From the NCBI GenBank assembly GCA_002010065.2, contig MTMD02000013.1, forward strand, positions 1-31,357: a stretch of 31,357 nucleotides of DNA, in the 5' to 3' direction. This document shows positions 25,244 to 31,357 of the stretch, one piece after another. The notes under the pieces were generated by a model. That model ran no database searches. It was not told the origin of the DNA and saw nothing but the letters and a program-made list of their open reading frames with translations. Both the position numbers and the translations under genes were made by a program. Each line of letters opens with the position of its first letter. Positions within the stretch are counted from its first letter, which is position 1. This stretch comes from Candidatus Pyrohabitans jungbluthii. GTDB lineage: Archaea > Hydrothermarchaeota > Hydrothermarchaeia > Hydrothermarchaeales > BMS3B.

Positions 25244-26959
25244 CTAAAATCCTGCACTCTGTATGCAGTTCCTGTAAAACTCGTCTATCTCTCTCATCTC
25301 TTCCTCTGTGAATCTCCTCACGTACTTGTCCTCGCGAAGCCTCTTGCCCGTCTTCGCTTCCCATTCGCTGGCAGGTATACTGAACCTCTCCTGTATGCGG
25401 TCGCGGTAGAGCTCCGGCAAAACGTTGAAAGAGCAGAAGGGCACAATGCGAAGGTCAGGCAGGGCGTAGTGCACGCTGCACTTCCTTACGCGAGCGATGT
25501 CGTAGTTGTAGGTGTCCTGGAAGTGCATCATCCCTATGAAGAGGGAGTTTCGGTTAAGCTCCTTGAGCTCAGCGTAGGAGCCCCTCGTTAAGGAGGATAT
25601 GAGTACCCGCTTGAGGTCGAGGTACTCCGGCTTCTTTTCCTCGTCGATAAAACGGGAGATGTTGGCGAGTGCTTTAATGATTGAGATGCCCTTGCCAGCG
25701 AGCTTAAAGCGGGAGTGCTCCACCTCAAAGCTCAGCTCATGAAGGAACTCCAGGAAGCCCTCCACATCGAAGAATCGCGTCAGCGGCACTAGCTTGTCGC
25801 CCTGCTTGAAGGCGTAGGTTGCCATTCCGCATGCGAAGTGTGTAGACAGGCGGTACTTCGGTCTAGCGAAAATCGCCTCCATGAAGTCGGTTAGGCGAGC
25901 GGTACTCGGCACCGGGAAAAAGTCCTCCCTCGCTATGGCTCCGTCGGTCTGCTCCTCTATAGCCTTGATCACCCCGGGTATGGTTATGCGCTGCTTTTCG
26001 CGCTCCTCGCGAGGCATTCTTCCCACGAGGGAAACAGGCTGGAAGTTGACCCCGCGAACCACATCTAAGTTAGCGAAGGCAAAGCGTAAAATATCTCCCA
26101 ACTCGTGGTCGTTCGTACCTCGAATAACTGTGGGAACGAGCACCATGTTCATTCCGGTGATGCGCGCATTGCGTATTACCCCTGGCACCTCGTAGTAGTT
26201 CTTGGGATTCGTTTTCGGCGTAACCCCGTCGAAGCTCATGTAGAGAATGATATGCCCGCGCTTGCTTCCCACCTCTTTTATCTTCCTCATAAGCTCCAGA
26301 TTGCGGGAAAGCTCTATCCCGTTGGTGTTTAGCAGGATGTGCTGGAAGCCGGCTTCGCGGCACGCGGCGATTATCTCGAGCAGGTCATCCCGCAGCGTTG
26401 GTTCGCCCCCTGTGAGCTGTACCGCCTCAGCACCAACTGGGCGCTCATTACGAAGCACCTCAAGCATGCGCTTAATCCTCTCCAGCGAGGGTTCGTATAT
26501 CCTTCCACCCTCCTTAGCGTAGAAGAAGCAGTACCAGCACGCGATATTGCAGCGGTTTGTCACGACGATGTTCGCCAAGCCGGTGTGGGACTCATGCTCC
26601 TCGCAGAGGCCGCACTTCAGTGGGCACCTCGCCTTTGGCGCTTCCACGTTGGGATTGTGGAGCTTTATACCATCGTCAGCAAATCTGCTGGCTAAGTGGT
26701 ACATAGCTGCGTCTTCCCAGTAAACCTCTCTGGTTGCGCCGTGGGTGGAGCAGTACTTTGCTATCCACACCTTGTCATCCTTCTCATAAACCACCGCGTC
26801 TACGATCATTGCAGAGAAGTTCTTTTCTGAGGCGCAATCGGGGCAGAGCGAAGAGGTGTAGCGCAGAATCCTTGCATCCTCCCCTATAAGGCTGGAGAGA
26901 AAGCCAGACTCCACCTGTTGACCAAAGTCACAATTAAAGAGTGTACTCTGGCTTTCCAT
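25244..26959 (-). CDS. tes: Radical SAM tetraether lipid synthase (Tes) homologue
   Basis: This 571-residue radical SAM enzyme has the SAM cluster motif CNIACWYCFFYA (CX3CX2C), preceded by extra Cys groups LCPDCASEK, KYCSTHG and ARCPLKCGLC that match the auxiliary metal sites of Tes. QLTGGEPTLR is the SAM-binding GGE motif. The C-terminal CSVHYALPDLRIVPFCSFN and a YRDRIQE-type ending agree with the MJ0619/MA_1486 family. Tes joins the phytanyl tails of two archaeal lipids by carbon-carbon bonds to make membrane-spanning tetraethers (established for that family). GGGAGG lies 8 bases before ATG 26959. The multihaem cytochrome gene is 43 bases upstream on the same strand; the gap holds a TATA-like TTTTTTAAACC, so it may have its own promoter. 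Confidence 0.85.
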   Translation of the reverse strand: MESQSTLFNCDFGQQVESGFLSSLIGEDARILRYTSSLCPDCASEKNFSAMIVDAVVYEKDDKVWIAKYCSTHGATREVYWEDAAMYHLASRFADDGIKLHNPNVEAPKARCPLKCGLCEEHESHTGLANIVVTNRCNIACWYCFFYAKEGGRIYEPSLERIKRMLEVLRNERPVGAEAVQLTGGEPTLRDDLLEIIAACREAGFQHILLNTNGIELSRNLELMRKIKEVGSKRGHIILYMSFDGVTPKTNPKNYYEVPGVIRNARITGMNMVLVPTVIRGTNDHELGDILRFAFANLDVVRGVNFQPVSLVGRMPREEREKQRITIPGVIKAIEEQTDGAIAREDFFPVPSTARLTDFMEAIFARPKYRLSTHFACGMATYAFKQGDKLVPLTRFFDVEGFLEFLHELSFEVEHSRFKLAGKGISIIKALANISRFIDEEKKPEYLDLKRVLISSLTRGSYAELKELNRNSLFIGMMHFQDTYNYDIARVRKCSVHYALPDLRIVPFCSFNVLPELYRDRIQERFSIPASEWEAKTGKRLREDKYVRRFTEEEMREIDEFYRNCIQSAGF

Positions 26960-27002
26960 TCACTCATCCTCCCTGGTTTAAAAAATTGACCTGAGTAGTT
27001 TT

Positions 27003-28772
27003 TTATTTTTCCTGATATTTAAGCTTTCGCTTTTTTCTTGAAATGTAGGCTGCCGCCGCTATCCCGACGAATACACCCAGCAATAGGATGGTCGCTGAGA
27101 GAAGCAGGGGTCTCTTTTTCAGATATTTTGGTTTAATAGTCTCATGAACGCCGTCGTGGCATTTCTCGCAGTTTTTGTCATTACAGTATTTCACCTTGCT
27201 CTTTATTGAAAAATCACCTGGGAAATTCCATCGAATACCATAAATCCAGGGTGCGTACTGCTCTGCTTTTTCCAGAGGAATTTCACTGGTGTTTCTGAGG
27301 AGGATAAACATGCCTGAGGAGTTGGCTATTACATAGCTCTCTCCGGAGAAATACACACTCTCAGAGATGTGCTCCCCATCATAACTCCACACCGCATAGC
27401 TGCGCTGTTCGCCTGTGGAATGGCAGCTATCGCATTCCCTGCCCTTACCAAAGCCGTGGGATACCTTGTCCATGTGCACCCAGGCGATGATTTTGTTGTA
27501 CCTTGGCAGAGAAGAGAAGGTGCCCACTACAGCGAAGGCATCGCGCGAGGAGTTGCGCAGCCCTGGCAGGGTCCTGAAGCTCAGGCTGGTGGAGTTGAGG
27601 CTGTGCTTCATGTTCAGCACCGCCTGGGGCATGGGTTTGACGGGAATCCACTTCCCAGCGTCGTCCCTTATCAATATTGGCACATTCATAATCCCGTAGT
27701 AGTTTATCTTCGCCAGAGGTGTGGGCATGCCGTAGTAGTCGCCAGGTGCCCAGAAGGTCGCCTGGTAGCCGGCTAAGCTCGAGACGTGGCACGCCTCGCA
27801 GGTTAAGTTTGCGTGCACACTCTTTGCAAGTTTAGCTTCTTCCCTTAGATGGCAATCGCCACAGGTGGCACTTCTGGTTATGTTGTGGTCCTGATAGGTG
27901 TGGCACTCCAGACAGGAAAGGTTCAGGTCAGCGTGTACATCATTGGGCAAGCCAAAAACCTCTTCACGGAAGTAGCCGGCGCCGCGGCGGTATTCCTCCG
28001 CGCCCACGTGGCATATTCCGCGCCCACCACCGAAGTAGCACGTGCTCGCCTCCACTCTGCGGGAGAAGAAGTGCGTACCTTCGCCTTTATCTGGCTGATA
28101 GTGGCAGTCCAAGCAGGAGGTGTGGCACTGCTGGCACACTCGATCGTTGAGCGCCGCCTGCTCCTCAGAGTAGGGCACCACCAGATCCTCGCGGATTTGG
28201 GAGATGTTTACAAGCCAGTAGCCGCAGTTGTGAGGCGCCGGCGAGGTGAATTTTGGATATGCGCTCTGCATTCTGGCGTTGCCCATGTTCGATGTCAGGT
28301 AGTCCTCCACCTGGCGGGGATGGCACTTTCCGCAGGTAGCGTTGGCGATGCTGAAGTTGAAGGCATAGCTCTCTTTGTTTCTGTCATGGTATAGCACCGT
28401 CTTGACCCGGTAGGGGTTGTTTATAATTCCCAGCGCAAGGCTTCCGGGATAATAAATGTCTATTTTTGGATAATAAGAGCGGTTGAGCTTAAAAAGAGCG
28501 TCCTCGCGGGAGATGATTAACAAAGAAAGCATTCCAGCGTGAGCGCCCTCCTTTGTGTAGTTCTCAGCATCGCCGAGGTGGCAGTCCTCGCACTGAGGGC
28601 CACCTAACCCCTGACGGTACATCTTGCTCTGATTCCACACCTCCTCAAGCGTAATCACAAACTCCTCGTAGCCCTGCATCAGCGTGGCATTCTCATGACA
28701 GTAAGTGCAGGAGCTTGCCTCCAGCGCGGGGAGGAGTACCCCCATTGCGAGTATTAAAAGCATCGCCCTCAT
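27003..28772 (-). CDS. Membrane-anchored multihaem cytochrome c (ten CxxCH plus one CX8CH)
   Basis: A 589-residue exported protein. The signal peptide spans residues 1-20, and CTYCH follows at once. In order the haem motifs are CTYCH, CEDCH, CGKCH, CQQCH, CLDCH, CLECH, CGDCH, CEACH, CDSCH and CEKCH. Between the fifth and sixth lies CYFGGGRGICH, a Cys-X8-Cys-His arrangement that could hold an eleventh haem. A C-terminal helix (LLLSATILLLGVFVGIAAAA) and a Lys/Arg tail anchor it with the haems outside. A 150-residue stretch without haem motifs between CEACH and CDSCH may be a separate domain. It should carry electrons at the outer membrane face; donor and acceptor are not deducible. Its ATG overlaps the stop of the thioredoxin-like lipoprotein (ATGA), so the two are coupled. 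Confidence 0.92.
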   Translation of the reverse strand: MRAMLLILAMGVLLPALEASSCTYCHENATLMQGYEEFVITLEEVWNQSKMYRQGLGGPQCEDCHLGDAENYTKEGAHAGMLSLLIISREDALFKLNRSYYPKIDIYYPGSLALGIINNPYRVKTVLYHDRNKESYAFNFSIANATCGKCHPRQVEDYLTSNMGNARMQSAYPKFTSPAPHNCGYWLVNISQIREDLVVPYSEEQAALNDRVCQQCHTSCLDCHYQPDKGEGTHFFSRRVEASTCYFGGGRGICHVGAEEYRRGAGYFREEVFGLPNDVHADLNLSCLECHTYQDHNITRSATCGDCHLREEAKLAKSVHANLTCEACHVSSLAGYQATFWAPGDYYGMPTPLAKINYYGIMNVPILIRDDAGKWIPVKPMPQAVLNMKHSLNSTSLSFRTLPGLRNSSRDAFAVVGTFSSLPRYNKIIAWVHMDKVSHGFGKGRECDSCHSTGEQRSYAVWSYDGEHISESVYFSGESYVIANSSGMFILLRNTSEIPLEKAEQYAPWIYGIRWNFPGDFSIKSKVKYCNDKNCEKCHDGVHETIKPKYLKKRPLLLSATILLLGVFVGIAAAAYISRKKRKLKYQEK

Positions 28773-29167
28773 TTTTCCAGAAGCTCTAGTATCATTTCTT
28801 CAAATCTGTCCTCGGGGATGTACCCGACTGCGCCACCCACCATCTCGCCTTTTGAGTTTAAGAGCACAAATGTGGGCGTCCCTCTTATTCCAAACTTCTT
28901 TACCAGCGCCTTTTCCTTGTCGTAGTTGAGTATTACGATGTTCACCCTGTCACCATACTTTGTCTTCATCTTTTCCACCGTTGGGGCCATGCGCAGGCAG
29001 ATGCTGCACCAGGTAGCTGAGAACTCAACAATTGTCGGCTTTCCGCTCGCCAGCGCCTTTTCATAATCTTCGCGGGTGTCAAAGCTTATCCCATCATTTC
29101 CCCCCTTCTCTCCGATGCATGCCGCAAATAAGAGGGTAACCATGAAAACTGCCAACAACTTCTGCAT
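28769..29167 (-). CDS. Thioredoxin-like lipoprotein (TlpA/ResA type)
   Basis: A 132-residue protein with a lipobox LLFAAC (C17), so it is probably lipid-anchored outside the cell. The thioredoxin domain has ATWCSIC (C54, C57), the cis-Pro turn RGTPTFVLL and the closing strands GGAVGYI. Extracytoplasmic CxxC thioredoxins next to cytochrome c genes commonly reduce the apocytochrome haem-binding cysteines before haem attachment. The coupled multihaem gene, which needs at least twenty reduced cysteines, makes that role likely (inference). GGTGAT directly precedes ATG 29167; a TATA-like AAATATTTTATTAAG lies about 30-50 bases upstream. Confidence 0.88.
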   Translation of the reverse strand: MQKLLAVFMVTLLFAACIGEKGGNDGISFDTREDYEKALASGKPTIVEFSATWCSICLRMAPTVEKMKTKYGDRVNIVILNYDKEKALVKKFGIRGTPTFVLLNSKGEMVGGAVGYIPEDRFEEMILELLEK

Positions 29168-29321
29168 ATCACCACTCTCCTTTCAGAAATAATCACCATA
29201 TCTTAATAAAATATTTACGAATCCGGTTTTGGGGAACTGTGGGTGGTTGTTCCCATCTTATGCATAACCTATTGACGCCTTGTTTTATTTTAAGCATATA
29301 TCAAATGTTATTTTATAATTA

Positions 29322-29416
29322 AATCGGAAAAATTTATATAGGGGTTTCTTAGAAAATTAGCCTGAAACCCGAGAGACTTCGGGTGAGACCGAAAGGATCT
29401 TTGAGTAAGGAGGTGA
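29322..29416 (+). promoter_or_regulatory. Strong promoter and structured 5' leader of the propeller gene
   Basis: ATCGGAAAAATTTATATAGG (about 29323-29342) is a near-ideal archaeal BRE plus TATA box. Transcription should start near 29360. The roughly 60-base leader holds two tandem hairpins: ACCCGA/TCGGGT (29367-29372 with 29379-29384, 6-base loop) and AGACC-GAAA-GG-A-TCT (29386-29400, GNRA tetraloop, bulged A). An ideal ribosome site GGAGGTGA follows at 29409-29416. The rest of 29168-29321 shows no gene. Confidence 0.65.
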
Positions 29417-29420
29417 ACAT

Positions 29421-30671
29421 GTGGCAAAGCCTAGGACTCTGGCAGTACTTTTAGGTTTAGTTTTGGTTCTCGGAATACTCAGCGCAGGGTGTGCACAGAA
29501 GCCAGCGGAGCAGGTACCAAGTGAGGAGAAGCCTGCTGTGGTAAAGAAGACCCACAAAGCTAGAATATACACCAACGGTCACGGTGGACATCTCTCAGTA
29601 ACTGACATAGAGATAGACCCGCGCACAAAGGAAGTGCGAGTGGTTGCTGGTCCTGCAAGGCTCAAGGCTCAGGGCTATGGCAGCGACAAAGCTTCGCATG
29701 CGGTTTCACTCAGCAAGGACGGCAAGACGCTCTACTGGGCAGCTCTTGACGGCACCATAACAGAGATCAACCTCGCTGAGGTTGGGTTAACCTTCGACAA
29801 GACTCCATGGGGTAAGCTCAAGCGCTTTAAGACCTACGTGGCGAAGAATGTGGAGTGGAAGGAACTCGGTGGTAGCGAGGACAACCTGCACTGTGGCACA
29901 AGCCTGAGCCCTGACGGCAAGCTTCTGTATGTCTCGAGCATAGCGAGCGGTGCGGTGCTGGTGTACGACACCCAGAAGCACCAGAAGGTTGACAAGATAC
30001 CTGTCGACGCCTTCCTGTGCACTGCGCAGGTAACCCGTGACGGCAAGTATCTCTATGCTGCGAACATGGCGAGCGGTGTGCTCAACAAGGTCAATCTGAA
30101 GACGGGTGAGGTTGAGAAGAAGGTCGACCTTACTGAGATGAACGGTTACTTCCTGCACATTGGCGAGATTGAGCCCACAGGACGCTATCTGTGGCAGACC
30201 GCAGCCAATGAGTTCAAGGAGGGCAAGCCCTACAACATACCCGTGGAAGGCGCCACCGGCATTGGTCAGGGCTACATAATAATCTACGACACCGTCAAGG
30301 ATGAGCCGGTTGAGGCAATCAACGTGCCGGGCAACCCCCACGATGTGACCTTCACCAAAGACGGGCGCTTCGCTATCTCCTCAATACGCCATCCGCCGAG
30401 CGATCCCACGAGCAGCGCCATAATAGTTATAGACACCCAGAGCAAGCAGCTCCTCAAGATAAAGGACGAGCAGACAGGCAGCGAGGTTACCGAGTTTGAC
30501 GTCTGCAACGCTTGCCACAATGAGGTTGGCGCCGACCTGAGCAACTTCGTTGACCCCGAAACCCAGGTTCTGGTGAACCTCGGCTTGCTGGAGCACCCCG
30601 AGAAGGGCATTGCTCTGCACTGCGGTATAGACGCAGCGTGGGCAGAGAAGGTTAGCCTCGGCTGCGGCTGA
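29421..30671 (+). CDS. Beta-propeller lipoprotein with C-terminal haem c motif
   Basis: A 416-residue exported protein. Lipobox LSAGC (C24) follows the hydrophobic core. Residues about 45-350 form YVTN/cytochrome-d1-like propeller blades, shown by repeated SKDGKTLYWAALDG, SPDGKLLYVSSIASGAVLVYD, TRDGKYLYAANMASG and TKDGRFAIS strands. Near the C terminus lies CNACH (C362, C365, H366), a single haem c site, then a tail with HCGID and a final SLGCG. Other cysteines sit in HCGTS and FLCTA. The start is GTG 29421, 4 bases after GGAGGTGA; the nearby ATG opens only a short frame. It may pass electrons to or from the multihaem cytochrome (inference). I do not recognise a characterised enzyme of this exact layout. 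Confidence 0.82.
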   Translation: MAKPRTLAVLLGLVLVLGILSAGCAQKPAEQVPSEEKPAVVKKTHKARIYTNGHGGHLSVTDIEIDPRTKEVRVVAGPARLKAQGYGSDKASHAVSLSKDGKTLYWAALDGTITEINLAEVGLTFDKTPWGKLKRFKTYVAKNVEWKELGGSEDNLHCGTSLSPDGKLLYVSSIASGAVLVYDTQKHQKVDKIPVDAFLCTAQVTRDGKYLYAANMASGVLNKVNLKTGEVEKKVDLTEMNGYFLHIGEIEPTGRYLWQTAANEFKEGKPYNIPVEGATGIGQGYIIIYDTVKDEPVEAINVPGNPHDVTFTKDGRFAISSIRHPPSDPTSSAIIVIDTQSKQLLKIKDEQTGSEVTEFDVCNACHNEVGADLSNFVDPETQVLVNLGLLEHPEKGIALHCGIDAAWAEKVSLGCG

Positions 30672-30680
30672 AGATCTAAA

Positions 30681-30702
30681 CCTTTCTCCCTTTTTTATTT
30701 TT
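30681..30702 (+). terminator. T-rich terminator after the propeller gene
   Basis: CCTTTCTCCCTTTTTTATTTTTG begins about 10 bases after the TGA stop. Runs of T without a stable hairpin are the usual archaeal termination signal. Confidence 0.6.
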
Positions 30703-30721
30703 GTGAATCTGTGGTGTGTTT

Positions 30722-31273
30722 ATGAAAAGATTGCTTTTTTTACTGCTTATTTTACTGCCTTCCACTGTTTTAGCTGAACCCACGCTTCTTGTGGACATTC
30801 AGGAGAAAGGCAAGGCTAAGATTACATATGAGATGAAGGACGTGGAGAACATTAAGAATCTCACTCGCACAATGCAAGATCCGATGGTTCAGGCCATAGT
30901 TGGGGAGCGCATCGCCTCACTCTTCTGCTGGGCAATAGAGGACTTCCTCATTGTGCCGGGTGAAGACAGGGTTACAATACTTGTAGATTGTGGTGAGTTT
31001 GCAAAAAAAGTGGGCAAAACTTGGGAAACTGAGGCGAAAAATCTGACAAACATAAAACCGGTGACCATAACAATAAATCTGCCTGGAGGGAGCACATTAG
31101 TTGCGGCTGAGCCAGAGCCAAGTGAGGTTAGAGACAACTCTCTTGTGTGGAAGGAAGTAACCTACATGCCCCGGGTGGTTTACAAGGAAGAAGGTTATCC
31201 CCTAAGCTATGGGGTGGCGGGGGTAATAGCTATCGCGGGCATATTGCTGATCCTCTGGAAGCGGAGAAGATAA
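30722..31273 (+). CDS. Exported protein with C-terminal membrane anchor
   Basis: The start at ATG 30722, 5 bases after GGTG, gives 183 residues; a GTG two codons upstream is possible. It has a signal peptide (KRLLFLLLILLPSTVLA), an extracytoplasmic beta-rich body with two Cys (SLFCWAIEDF and ILVDCGEF, perhaps a disulfide), the phrase LPGGSTLVAAEPEPSEV, and a C-terminal helix (GVAGVIAIAGILLILW) closed by KRRR. The layout copies the anchored surface protein at 16126-16791 although the bodies differ. It follows the propeller gene by 50 bases, beyond a T-rich terminator. Function unknown. Confidence 0.75.
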   Translation: MKRLLFLLLILLPSTVLAEPTLLVDIQEKGKAKITYEMKDVENIKNLTRTMQDPMVQAIVGERIASLFCWAIEDFLIVPGEDRVTILVDCGEFAKKVGKTWETEAKNLTNIKPVTITINLPGGSTLVAAEPEPSEVRDNSLVWKEVTYMPRVVYKEEGYPLSYGVAGVIAIAGILLILWKRRR

Positions 31274-31357
31274 GGAGTTCTTCAAAGGCTGGTTTGTTGT
31301 ATTTCCATTTTTTCGGTATTTGGCATCATTTTATTGATATCGATCAGGATTAGGAGT
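31274..31357. other. Window edge, no gene seen
   Basis: The last 84 bases contain a T run (about 31307-31316) that may end the preceding transcript. No gene start or RNA is recognisable before the window ends. Confidence 0.5.

Noticed and set aside
27849-28394. 181-codon open frame on the plus strand
   Set aside because: Antisense to the multihaem cytochrome, whose haem motifs fix the coding strand.
29361-29416. Match of the propeller leader to a known riboswitch (TPP, glycine, c-di-GMP, fluoride)
   Set aside because: I compared the remembered signature motifs and none fits; it is reported only as a structured leader.
29787-30341. 184-codon open frame on the minus strand
   Set aside because: Antisense shadow of the propeller gene, which has signal peptide, blades and haem motif in frame.

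Overview
The window reads as part of a euryarchaeal-type chromosome. The signs are archaeal tRNAs, TATA/BRE promoters with many short or absent leaders, an archaeal LeuRS, a stand-alone GMP synthase ATPase subunit, a PAC2 proteasome chaperone, DUF473- and DUF434-type archaeal genes, a MoeA-periplasmic-binding-domain fusion, an FmdE-like protein and a tetraether lipid synthase (Tes) homologue. Tes and the redox proteins suggest a probably thermophilic anaerobe. I cannot assign a genus. Genes are dense on both strands.

Region 1-5240: tRNA-Glu and tRNA-Gln; a membrane-anchored DsbA-like protein translated with a PepSY-like Cys-rich partner; fmdE divergent from moeA; uspA; tRNA-Arg. Two perfect 10-bp hairpins lie beside tRNA genes, and a run of four consecutive hairpins occupies 5115-5241.

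Region 5241-11400: a leftward operon of DUF434, PAC2 chaperone and DUF473; a rightward pair of CheY-like receiver and MinD-like ATPase; leuS; and a fragment of a PII signal-protein gene that has lost its N-terminal half.

Region 11398-17744 is a cell-surface cluster. It holds a NEW3-type membrane protein, a 1009-residue exported protein with three Ca-binding loops and a 98-bp exact internal duplication, a TM-anchored exported protein, and a 174-residue exported protein whose whole mature part resembles the C-terminal domain of the giant protein. The small one has a long, AT-rich, palindrome-bearing upstream region.

Region 17745-25223 is mainly metabolic: a PCP_red-CGGC redox protein with an unlisted 39-residue zinc-ribbon gene, leuD, a SufS-like cysteine desulfurase, a winged-helix-like ORF with no usual start codon, the nucleotide operon purA-pyrG-guaAB, a 32-codon ORF whose ribosome site sits in a 13-bp hairpin, and an endonuclease IV-like protein.

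Region 25244-31357 is a membrane/redox cluster: tes, a membrane-anchored multihaem cytochrome c (ten CxxCH plus one CX8CH) and a thioredoxin-like lipoprotein on the minus strand. Facing them is a beta-propeller lipoprotein with one CxxCH haem site, driven by a strong promoter with a two-hairpin leader, then an exported TM-anchored protein. The best candidates for something undescribed are this propeller/cytochrome cluster and the surface-protein cluster.
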